Shown one piece after another: positions 1 through 5,901 of a DNA stretch of 7,341 bases. Made by a program: the position numbers and the translations under genes. The stretch is taken from positions 1 to 7,341 of the forward strand of contig JAHHQU010000090.1 of assembly GCA_020026225.1 (NCBI GenBank), read 5' to 3'. Under the pieces are notes generated by a model. It did no database searches, was not told where the DNA came from, and worked only from the letters and a program-made list of their open reading frames with translations. The stretch is from Phocaeicola sp. GTDB taxonomy: Bacteria; Bacteroidota; Bacteroidia; Bacteroidales; Bacteroidaceae. Each line of letters starts with the position of its first letter. Within the stretch, counting starts at the first letter, position 1.

Positions 1-230
1 CTCATTCACACAGGGGGCTGCAAACCATTTTGCGCATAACTCTTGACGGTACCGAGAGGCGAAACTATATGGTTCTGTCCTCTCATGTTGAATGTGTATC
101 GAATGAGAAATCCCCTTGTAATCCCAGGCGATTCCAAAATGCTGTGACCGATCTGCTCGTCAATCTGGCCTTTCCGATAAACCTGAATAAGAAAATTTAT
201 CAGTACAATCTGCAAAAAGAACTGATTAAC
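1..230. other. unassigned sequence beyond the terminator
   Basis: No gene is confidently recognised. A 69-codon frame on the minus strand (215-6) opens with TTG, has no good ribosome binding site and contains the segment RKGQIDEQIGHSILESPG. A plus-strand frame is open from the left edge and runs through the terminator into the HAD gene, so at least its right part is not real. The two frames share codon boundaries, which often makes one a mirror of the other. Neither translation matches a family I know. It could be the edge of a neighbouring gene, an element end or non-coding DNA. Confidence 0.35.
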
Positions 231-270
231 AAAAAAACGAAAGTGAATTTGGCTTCACTTTCGTTTTTTT
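231..270 (-). terminator. strong bidirectional intrinsic terminator after the HAD gene
   Basis: CGAAAGTGAA (238-247) and TTCACTTTCG (254-263) form a perfect 10-bp stem with a 6-base loop. It is flanked by seven A (231-237) and seven T (264-270), so a T-run follows the stem on either strand. It starts 8 bp after the HAD stop and closes the minus-strand operon; it could also end transcription arriving from the left. Confidence 0.93.
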
Positions 271-277
271 CTTTGTC

Positions 278-1000
278 TTACTCTACGATATTGCTTAACT
301 CATCAATAAACGCTTCTAATTCATCATAGCTGCCGTGAGGATAAACGGATATGTCAGCATTATTCTTGTTGATTAAGCAGTCTGTAAGTAGAAATACTTT
401 CATTCCAAGTTGATTGCTGACCATATCATCGTCTACATCGTTTCCAATCATCAAACATTCTTCGGGCGTTCGGTGTAACCGCTCAAGAAGTTCTTTATAA
501 TAATTTGGATTTGGCTTGCAATAGTGAGCATATTCAAACGTGGTGTAAGCGTCAAAGTCACTTGGATCAAGCCCCGCCCATTGAATCCGACTTTCGGTTG
601 CAACCGTTGGAAATAGCGGGTTCGTTGCAAGTACAACACGGTATCCCTTCGCTTTGATTCCCTTTATCAGTTCTTTTGCTTTGGGAGCATATCCGCAAAC
701 AGATTGAATGTTTTGAAAATCAGTTCGATAAAACTCATCAAAAATATGCGTATCCTGTCTTACCCTGTTGCCACAAATATCTGCAATGGTATCCCAGAAT
801 GCTTCTTCATTCGTTTTGCTGCCATCGTTTTTAACCATAGCATATGTTCCGGCGATGACAGCTTTAGAAAAAGCGTTCGGTTCATACCCGGCAGATGCTG
901 CGGTCATTGCCAATCCTTTTACATAAGCGTTTGCAAAAACATCTTGATCCATCGGCAGAAGCGTACCGTCCAAATCAAATAAAAGCGTGGTAATGCTCAT
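278..1000 (-). CDS. HAD-superfamily phosphatase (helical cap, subfamily I type)
   Basis: 240-residue haloacid-dehalogenase-type hydrolase, most likely a phosphatase acting on a small phosphorylated metabolite. All four motifs are visible: motif I FDLDGTLL (8-15) with nucleophile Asp9 and acid-base Asp11, motif II VVLATNP (122-128) with Thr126, motif III Lys162 in HYCKPNPNYYKELL, and motif IV MIGNDVDDDMVSNQLG (184-199). The long insert between motifs I and II is a C1 helical cap. The ATG at 1000 starts MSITTLLFDLDGTLL, the normal N-terminus. A GTG at 1024 would add eight residues with no better ribosome binding site and would lie in the hairpin. The gene follows the thioesterase by 68 bp and ends 8 bp before the terminator at 231-270, so it is probably the last gene of the regulator operon or its own unit. 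The substrate and link to acyl metabolism are unknown. Confidence 0.92.
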   Translation of the reverse strand: MSITTLLFDLDGTLLPMDQDVFANAYVKGLAMTAASAGYEPNAFSKAVIAGTYAMVKNDGSKTNEEAFWDTIADICGNRVRQDTHIFDEFYRTDFQNIQSVCGYAPKAKELIKGIKAKGYRVVLATNPLFPTVATESRIQWAGLDPSDFDAYTTFEYAHYCKPNPNYYKELLERLHRTPEECLMIGNDVDDDMVSNQLGMKVFLLTDCLINKNNADISVYPHGSYDELEAFIDELSNIVE

Positions 1001-1003
1001 TAT

Positions 1004-1024
1004 GTGGATTCCATTCAAATCCAC
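1004..1024 (-). promoter_or_regulatory. second hairpin at the HAD start, competing with the first
   Basis: GTGGATT (1004-1010) and AATCCAC (1018-1024) are perfect reverse complements with a 7-base loop. Five bases (1020-1024) are shared with the hairpin at 1020-1043, so the two cannot form fully at once. The structure ends three bases before the ATG at 1000 and holds the only weak ribosome-binding sequence (TGGA), so it could limit translation initiation. Confidence 0.5.
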
Positions 1025-1043
1025 TGTCTCATAAGACAGTGGA
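1020..1043 (-). promoter_or_regulatory. strong hairpin between the thioesterase and the HAD phosphatase genes
   Basis: TCCACTGTCT (1020-1029) and AGACAGTGGA (1034-1043) are a perfect 10-bp inverted repeat with a 4-base loop. On the minus strand it is followed by ATTTGAATGG rather than a T-run, so it is not a classical intrinsic terminator. It may be an mRNA processing or stability element, or part of a switch with the hairpin next to it. A promoter for the HAD gene is not evident in this 68-bp gap. Confidence 0.6.
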
Positions 1044-1068
1044 GCACTTCTTTGTATGTTTTAAGCGG

Positions 1069-1488
1069 TTAATCGGTTGCTTTCAAGATGGCATCAAGTT
1101 CAGGAAAATACTTTTTTAGCGGGATCGGATTTCCCACTTGATTTATGAAGCAATGGGTCGATGTTGCAGTTGCAACCAACACATCATTTGCCTTGTTCGT
1201 CATTGTATAAGAAAACGTCAGTCGCACCCCTGTATATCCGGTCACGCACACTTCAATTTCAATTTCGTCACTATACGTAGTTGTGTGCTTATATTCGCAG
1301 TTCACCGAAACGACCGGAGAGGTTATTCCTGCTTTCTCCAACATCGTCATCGGAAAACCGATTTCAGACAGATAATTCATTCTGGCTTCTTCCATAAAAC
1401 GGATATAGTTTGAATGATGGGTTATTCCCATTTTGTCGGTCTCATAATAGTTGACCTTATGTGTATACTTGCTCATAAAAAGACTCAT
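1069..1488 (-). CDS. acyl-CoA thioesterase, 4HBT/YbgC-like hotdog fold
   Basis: 139 residues, the usual length of single-domain hotdog thioesterases that hydrolyse acyl-CoA (some act on acyl-ACP). The signature VNYYETDKMGITHHSNYIRFMEEAR (12-36) contains the catalytic-type Asp18 followed by the His-x-x-Tyr segment of the 4-hydroxybenzoyl-CoA thioesterase family. The rest (TTTYSDEIEIEVCVTGYTG, then a central beta strand and ATATSTHCFIN) fits the remainder of the fold. The start codon sits in the ATGA overlap with the regulator stop and has no good ribosome binding site of its own, so translation probably depends on reinitiation from the regulator. A start at Met5 (1476) would also leave the active site intact but lacks a site too. 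Co-expression with the sensor suggests that the thioesterase substrate or product may relate to the signal, which is inference. The substrate is not predictable. Confidence 0.92.
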   Translation of the reverse strand: MSLFMSKYTHKVNYYETDKMGITHHSNYIRFMEEARMNYLSEIGFPMTMLEKAGITSPVVSVNCEYKHTTTYSDEIEIEVCVTGYTGVRLTFSYTMTNKANDVLVATATSTHCFINQVGNPIPLKKYFPELDAILKATD

Positions 1489-3488
1489 TTCTGGTTATTT
1501 ACCAACTCTCCCAAGGTCGTTTCACCCCAACTGTAGTTTGTCAGATAACTCCCTTTGAAAAGCTGTGAATATTCTTCTTTACCGGAAAGGTAATTATACA
1601 GATCACACTCGACCTTATCCATTACGATACGACGTTTTCCGTCAACAGCTTCAACAATATCTGAAATTCCGTATTCCTCCAGCGTGCTTTTCAAGCGGAG
1701 AGCAACCTTACGGTATCTTGAAAGTGTCAAAGTGTTTGCCGATTCATCCTCCCACAAGAAGCTGATAGCCTCTTCGGAAGTAACATATCCTCCTTTGCGG
1801 TCAACAAGCAGCGCAAAAAGTTCCTTGGATTTTTTGTTGCGGAACGCAATGGGGGTGTCTCCCACGAAAACATCGAAATATCCAAAGGTGCGTATAGATA
1901 CTGTTCGGTTTTCTGGCAAGGCCGGTTTACCGACTTCCGACTGACCTTCTACCGGATAAAGCATAACATAACGTGAAGTATTGGCATTCGGTTCTTTCTC
2001 GGAACAGATTGCTTTCATTTTGCGCTCTGTCTCAGATTGGTAGTCGAAATAGGCGAATTCCGCTTCTCCATTTCTTAGCAATTTTGCGAAATTCTCATAA
2101 GGGACTTCGCTGTTTGCAACGAAGTTTTCTACGGGAGTAAACCGTTCGGTCAGCGGGAGCCATTCTTCTTTGGTATAGCCAAAGAACTCGCAAACATTTT
2201 CGGTTGCATACAGCGGCTTTACCAAACCTTCCGGTGAAACTTCAAAGGCTGCAATTCCATCAGAAAATTGCATAACCAAATCACGCATTGTTCCTTTCAA
2301 ACGGTCGTTTTCAGCTTTCAGTTCCACAGAATCTGCTGTTTCTTTGATTTCACGGCAGCAATAAAAGCTTACCGACTCATCGACCTTAATAAACACGCCC
2401 GTATACTGTTTGATGGTATTATCGTTAGAGCGAGCCTTATAGGTGATTTTCGGCGGCTTGCCGTCAACTCCATTCAACCTCTTTTGGCAGAAATCCTTGA
2501 AAAATCGACGAACATTGTCTTGCTGTTCCGCATCCACAGAAGCGATCAGCCATTTTTCCAATGCATCTTCAATCTGCATTGCTATACTTTCAAAGCGTTT
2601 AAAACAGGACCCTGCCTCACAATGCAGGCATTTCACAGTATTAGCATCCAGATTGAACTCAAAGATCTTATCGTAAACATCGGTAAGGGCTTGCAGATAG
2701 CGTTTGCTTTCACTCATCTTTCGTGCTTGATAACGCTCCGTAATATCTATACAAACGCTTTGAAACTCTGCTTCGCCTTGTTCATTGATACATTTTGTAA
2801 CCCATCCGAAAATATGCACACGGGTTCCGTCACAACGAAGCAAGGTCATATCACCAGCAATGGGAACATCCGCAGAGAAAACACGATTCAGGTATTTTGA
2901 AAATCTGCGACGTTCTTCCATTGGAATCATCAAGAAGATATTGCTTTTATACATTTCCAGATAATCCATTTCCCCGCTTTTCGCTTTGGGAAAACGTAGA
3001 AATTCGATCATCTTGGGATTGATATATGTAATTCTCGGTTGCTTTTCACAGGTGTATTTTAAAAATCCGCAAGGAACGGTTTCGTTCAAAAATTGCAGAT
3101 CATCATTTTCTTTTTTAATGTCGGTTATGTCTGTCAAAACAGAATTCCCGATAAGAGTTCCATCTTCCTGTCTTTTGGGAGTGACGGTATCTCTTACGTG
3201 GATCATCGTACCATCCTTTTTTACAAGGCGGTACTCTCCTGTAAGCGCTTGTTCTGTCTGAATTATTTTTTTGGTAAAGTCGGAATACTTTTCACGGTCT
3301 GCAGGATGCACCATTTGCAGATAAAGATCGGTTCTATCATCCAACAGTTCATCTTGTTGAACGCCGAGCATTTCACACAAATTGTGGCTAACATAGTTTA
3401 GATGAACAGTAGGCGTCAATACAAACTGATGAAAGCCACAGATATGATGATCAAGTATTTCCTCCATATTCTCCAGTGTGTTGTTCAT
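1485..3488 (-). CDS. multi-PAS sensor with C-terminal SARP-like winged-helix domain (one-component transcriptional regulator)
   Basis: Soluble 667-residue protein that probably senses a signal through PAS domains and binds DNA through its C-terminus. PAS1 is about 10-125, with the PAS_3-like HPADREKY (61-68) and KKDGTMIHVRDTV (90-102), ending in LTDITDIKKEN. PAS2 is about 130-255, ending in SVCIDITERYQA. A PAS-like region at about 260-380 carries the cysteine cluster CLHCEAGSC (287-295). A fourth follows a short helical linker (385-405) at about 405-515 (YATENVCEFFGYTKEEW). The C-terminus (528-660) is an OmpR/SARP-type winged helix: VSIRTFGYFDVFVGDTPIAF, KKSKELFALLVDRKGGYV, EEAISFLWED, then a tail around FKGSYLTNYSWGE typical of related clostridial regulators. 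No histidine kinase, receiver, GGDEF or membrane segment is seen. The start has AAAGGAG five bases upstream, and the stop overlaps the thioesterase start by 4 bp. Targets and ligand are unknown; the third and fourth PAS calls are weaker than the first two. Confidence 0.85.
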   Translation of the reverse strand: MNNTLENMEEILDHHICGFHQFVLTPTVHLNYVSHNLCEMLGVQQDELLDDRTDLYLQMVHPADREKYSDFTKKIIQTEQALTGEYRLVKKDGTMIHVRDTVTPKRQEDGTLIGNSVLTDITDIKKENDDLQFLNETVPCGFLKYTCEKQPRITYINPKMIEFLRFPKAKSGEMDYLEMYKSNIFLMIPMEERRRFSKYLNRVFSADVPIAGDMTLLRCDGTRVHIFGWVTKCINEQGEAEFQSVCIDITERYQARKMSESKRYLQALTDVYDKIFEFNLDANTVKCLHCEAGSCFKRFESIAMQIEDALEKWLIASVDAEQQDNVRRFFKDFCQKRLNGVDGKPPKITYKARSNDNTIKQYTGVFIKVDESVSFYCCREIKETADSVELKAENDRLKGTMRDLVMQFSDGIAAFEVSPEGLVKPLYATENVCEFFGYTKEEWLPLTERFTPVENFVANSEVPYENFAKLLRNGEAEFAYFDYQSETERKMKAICSEKEPNANTSRYVMLYPVEGQSEVGKPALPENRTVSIRTFGYFDVFVGDTPIAFRNKKSKELFALLVDRKGGYVTSEEAISFLWEDESANTLTLSRYRKVALRLKSTLEEYGISDIVEAVDGKRRIVMDKVECDLYNYLSGKEEYSQLFKGSYLTNYSWGETTLGELVNNQK

Positions 3489-3493
3489 AGTAT

Positions 3494-3500
3494 CTCCTTT
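3494..3500 (-). promoter_or_regulatory. ribosome binding site of the PAS regulator
   Basis: AAAGGAG on the minus strand, five bases before the ATG at 3488. It fixes the regulator start. Confidence 0.85.
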
Positions 3501-3501
3501 T

Positions 3502-3520
3502 GCAGAGTTTCTGCCTCTGC
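3502..3520 (-). promoter_or_regulatory. leader hairpin just upstream of the regulator ribosome binding site
   Basis: GCAGAG (3502-3507) and CTCTGC (3515-3520) form a perfect 6-bp stem with a 7-base loop. It ends one base before the AAAGGAG ribosome binding site (3494-3500), so it could affect translation or mRNA stability. It is not followed by a T-run. Confidence 0.4.
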
Positions 3521-3544
3521 CAATGGGACTATATACAGATTTAC

Positions 3545-3578
3545 ATTATATTATAGTACGAAATTATGACGAATTTTT
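3545..3578 (-). promoter_or_regulatory. probable sigma-A-type promoter region of the regulator operon
   Basis: Two overlapping perfect TATAAT boxes occur on the minus strand (3550-3555 and 3545-3550) in an AT-rich stretch, giving a leader of roughly 50 bases before the ATG at 3488. No good -35 box sits at the right spacing (TTCGTC and AAAAAT are the candidates), so the promoter may be weak or activator-dependent. Confidence 0.45.
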
Positions 3579-3594
3579 GATTTTCTGTAAAATC
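3579..3594. repeat. short AT-rich palindrome downstream of acpS
   Basis: GATTTT (3579-3584) and AAAATC (3589-3594) are reverse complements around CTGT. It lies just after the acpS stop and just upstream of the predicted regulator promoter. The stem is AT-rich and no clean T-run follows, so it is a poor terminator. A protein-binding site is possible. A second short one, AAATT/AATTT, lies at 3561-3576. Confidence 0.35.
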
Positions 3595-3601
3595 CAAAAA
3601 A

Positions 3602-3970
3602 TTATTCGATCACAACAAACGCTAACGCTTGTTCTTTCTCATGCGAAATGGTGATATATATATTCTCGACATCCATCAATTCAGATTTTTTCTTTGCTCC
3701 GTTGTAAAGCACTATTTGCGGTGCTCCGCTTTCATGATGCCTGATCTCAATGTCCTTTGCGGTAAATCCAACAAATCCTGTGCCCAGAGCCTTACTCACA
3801 GCTTCTTTTGCCGCCCACAAGCCTGCTGCGGTCTGTGTGCCTTTGCCGCTTATATAATTCTGCTCATGCTTCGTATATACCTTATTGAGAAACTTTTTAT
3901 CGGCTATTAACGCAGCAATGCGGGAGACACTGACAATGTCGCACCCAATCCCCTTCATTGAACCATTCAT
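3602..3970 (-). CDS. acpS: holo-[acyl-carrier-protein] synthase (AcpS-type phosphopantetheinyl transferase)
   Basis: Transfers 4'-phosphopantetheine from CoA to the conserved serine of acyl carrier protein, making it competent for fatty acid synthesis. It is 122 residues from the chosen start, the normal size of the small trimeric AcpS family. Signature elements are KGIGCDIVSVSRI (6-18) with the Mg-binding Asp11, WAAKEAVSKALGTG (52-65) with the Glu56 Mg ligand, and the C-terminal ITISHEKEQALAFV (106-119). Many homologues start close to IGxDIV, so a start at Met5 (3958) is possible, but the AGGTGAT site favours 3970. A TTG at 4003 would add 11 residues and is less likely. acpS often sits elsewhere in Clostridia, so a place directly after carboxylase genes is informative. 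The 294-bp spacer leaves open whether it is transcribed with the accDA operon or from its own promoter. Confidence 0.95.
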   Translation of the reverse strand: MNGSMKGIGCDIVSVSRIAALIADKKFLNKVYTKHEQNYISGKGTQTAAGLWAAKEAVSKALGTGFVGFTAKDIEIRHHESGAPQIVLYNGAKKKSELMDVENIYITISHEKEQALAFVVIE

Positions 3971-3973
3971 CTT

Positions 3974-3980
3974 ATCACCT
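3974..3980 (-). promoter_or_regulatory. acpS: ribosome binding site that fixes the acpS start
   Basis: AGGTGAT on the minus strand, ending three bases before the ATG at 3970, with the AGGTG core five bases away. The longer frame beginning with TTG at 4003 and the internal ATG at 3958 lack a comparable site, so 3970 is preferred. Confidence 0.7.
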
Positions 3981-4136
3981 GCTATCTGCTTCAATAGAGG
4001 CAATTGTTATTCCACTGGAGCACAACTGCTTTTGCTCTTTTTCATCAATTACCAGAAGCTCCCCTCAATCGTTTATTCCTTCAATTTTTGCCGTATGCTT
4101 CCATCCGTTTTTGCGGTTGCGGGAGGCGCATCTGTT

Positions 4137-4159
4137 ATTTGTGGTAGATTGTCACAAAT
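4137..4159. repeat. 7-bp inverted repeat in the acpS upstream spacer
   Basis: ATTTGTG (4137-4143) and CACAAAT (4153-4159) are perfect reverse complements separated by 9 bases. It could be a small mRNA hairpin or an operator upstream of acpS. No T-run follows on the minus strand, so it is not an intrinsic terminator. The function is unknown. Confidence 0.4.
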
Positions 4160-4264
4160 CGCAGCGCATCAGTACATATTTTATCGACCCGAAAAACACA
4201 GGTTATATCCGTTCGGATGCATTGTTACCACCCACAGCATCGATACCCGCTCGCATATCATCGC

Positions 4265-5899
4265 CTATTTTTGACCGCGCAGTACAGTTTTTTGAATTTT
4301 GCCGCTGATCGTTTTAGGCATTTCAGTTACGAACTCAATGAGACGAATCCATTTGTATTCAGCAAGCTTTTGATTGCAGAAATTTTTGATTTCCAATTCA
4401 AGCTCCGGCGAAGGAGTATATCCTGCGCCAAGAACAATTACAGCCTTGATTGCCTGACCTCTGAGCGAATCCGGTACGCCGATCACACTGCATTCCACAA
4501 CAGCGGGATGCTCCATCAGTACATTTTCCACCTCATACGGGCCTACACGGAACCCGCCTGTCTTGATAATATCATCAAACCGTCCGTGGAACCAATAATG
4601 ACCGCATTCATCCATATATGCCGCATCGCCTGTATGATACACGCCATCACGCCAAACATAGCGATACTGTTCTTCATCGTCAAGATATGCAGTAAAAACA
4701 CCGGGTTGTTTACCAGCTTTCTCTGGCACAATAACGACTTCTCCTACCTCACCAACTTCAACCGGCTGACCGTTTTTTCCACGAAGCTCAATGTTGTAAA
4801 AGGGTGAAGGCGTTCCCATAGAGCCTTCTACTGCATCACAGCCTTTGAAATTAGCCATTAAAAGAGTTGTCTCAGTTTGACCGTATCCCTCACAAAGCTG
4901 AAGCCCAGTGCGTTCTGTAAACTTACGAAATACTTCGGGTGCTAACATTTCTCCTGCTGTTGTTGCGTGTTTGAGCGTCGGCATATCGGGAATGCCCTTA
5001 CGCACAAGATAGCGATAGACGGTAGGAGGAGCGCAGAAGGAGGTTACGCCATAGCGGTTAATAATAGCGGGTAATTGCTTCGGCTCAAAATTATCGAAAT
5101 CATATACCATAACCGCACTGCCAACCAGCCATTGTCCGTATATTTTTCCCCATGAAGCTTTTGCCCATCCCGTCTCTGCCACCGTAAAGTGTAAGCCGTT
5201 ATCCTCTGCTTGATGCCAATATTTTGCCGTGACGATATGTGCAAGCGGATAGCTGTGCTCGTGAATTACGCCTTTTGGATAACCGGTAGTACCGGAGGTA
5301 AAATACAACATCATGGGATCAGTAGCCAAAGTCGGCACACGTTCGAAATCTTCGGAAGCATATTCCATAGCATTTGTCAGATTTTCAAAGCCTTCTGCTT
5401 CCTTCCCAACGCACCAGAGCTTTACTGCCATTTCGGCTTCTTTAAGCGCTGCAGTGAGTTTTTCCGGCACCTCGTTTTGAGTGGTACATACAATCGCCTT
5501 TACTTGGGCGGATTTGATACGGTACACAAAATCGCTAACCGTCAGCATATGCGTTGCCGGTATCATCACAGCACCCAGTTTATGCAGCGCTACTGCCGCA
5601 AACCAATACTCATAGTGGCGTTTCAAAATCAGCATAACACGATCTCCGTGACCGATTCCTGCACTGCGAAGCACATTTGCCATCTGATTGCTGTACTTTT
5701 TTATATCTGCAAATGAAAAAATATGTTCTTCGCCCTCTACGTTGCACCACACGAGAGCACGCTTTTCTGGGGTTTCATCTGCAATTTTATCAACAACATC
5801 ATAACCGAAGTTAAAGTTGTCGGGATATTCAAGTGTTATTTTTTTCAGTCTGCCGTTTTCATCGACAATTTCATTACAATACTGTTTGTATACGCTCAT
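4265..5899 (-). CDS. AMP-forming acyl-CoA synthetase (medium-chain acyl-CoA synthetase type)
   Basis: Member of the ANL adenylating superfamily. It activates a carboxylic acid with ATP to an acyl-AMP and then forms the CoA thioester. It is 544 residues and complete. The core motifs are present in order: YFTSGTTGYPKG (199-210, P-loop-like A3), GYGQTE (338-343, A5), YHTGD (421-425, A7), the hinge region GRFDDIIKTGGFRVGPYEVE (439-458, A8) and PKTISGKIQK (528-537, A10) with the catalytic lysine at 534. ETGWAKASWG (242-251) resembles the substrate-pocket segment of medium-chain acyl-CoA and benzoate-CoA ligases, so a medium-chain fatty or aromatic acid is a better guess than acetate. There is no transmembrane segment or carrier-protein domain. 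It starts 2 bp after the accA stop with AAGGAG five bases upstream, and so is co-transcribed with the carboxylase. The exact substrate, and whether the acceptor is CoA or ACP, cannot be read from the sequence. Confidence 0.93.
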   Translation of the reverse strand: MSVYKQYCNEIVDENGRLKKITLEYPDNFNFGYDVVDKIADETPEKRALVWCNVEGEEHIFSFADIKKYSNQMANVLRSAGIGHGDRVMLILKRHYEYWFAAVALHKLGAVMIPATHMLTVSDFVYRIKSAQVKAIVCTTQNEVPEKLTAALKEAEMAVKLWCVGKEAEGFENLTNAMEYASEDFERVPTLATDPMMLYFTSGTTGYPKGVIHEHSYPLAHIVTAKYWHQAEDNGLHFTVAETGWAKASWGKIYGQWLVGSAVMVYDFDNFEPKQLPAIINRYGVTSFCAPPTVYRYLVRKGIPDMPTLKHATTAGEMLAPEVFRKFTERTGLQLCEGYGQTETTLLMANFKGCDAVEGSMGTPSPFYNIELRGKNGQPVEVGEVGEVVIVPEKAGKQPGVFTAYLDDEEQYRYVWRDGVYHTGDAAYMDECGHYWFHGRFDDIIKTGGFRVGPYEVENVLMEHPAVVECSVIGVPDSLRGQAIKAVIVLGAGYTPSPELELEIKNFCNQKLAEYKWIRLIEFVTEMPKTISGKIQKTVLRGQK

Positions 5900-5901
5900 A
5901 C

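Larger units (their letters stand above)
3971..4264. other. 294-bp spacer between the acyl-CoA synthetase and acpS, no convincing gene
   Basis: All six frames are broken by stops and none of the short open frames has both a good ribosome binding site and a recognisable product. No strong intrinsic terminator follows the synthetase stop. The spacer holds a 7-bp inverted repeat at 4137-4159 and a small palindrome at 4207-4218 (ATCCGTTCGGAT). A gap this size is notable because the upstream genes are packed within 2 bp. It may hold the promoter or a leader for acpS, or the remains of a lost gene; the sequence does not decide. Confidence 0.5.

Noticed and set aside
1020..1043. Hairpin at 1020-1043 as an intrinsic terminator of the regulator-thioesterase operon
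   Set aside because: No T-run follows on either strand, so it is listed as a structural element instead.
2268..2900. 210-codon open frame on the plus strand opposite the regulator
   Set aside because: It lies entirely antisense to the clearly coding PAS protein, has no recognisable domain and its composition (rich in Phe, Ile, His, Cys) is typical of a mirror frame.
4003..4003. TTG at 4003 as the acpS start (133 residues)
   Set aside because: The ATG at 3970 has a proper AGGTGAT site and gives the usual AcpS length; the 11 extra residues are unlike the family N-terminus.
3975..4058. 27-codon peptide frame ending inside the acpS ribosome binding site
   Set aside because: It has only a CTG or ATT to start with and no recognisable product; too short to support.
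3975..4256. Possible broken gene between the synthetase and acpS, read in one minus-strand frame with one TAA and two TGA stops
   Set aside because: Three stops in about 94 codons is what random sequence gives, and no segment matches a known family. TGA recoding is excluded because accD and the regulator end in TGA.
4217..4807. 196-codon plus-strand frame opposite the acyl-CoA synthetase C-terminus
   Set aside because: Antisense to conserved motifs A7, A8 and A10; no recognised product or ribosome binding site.
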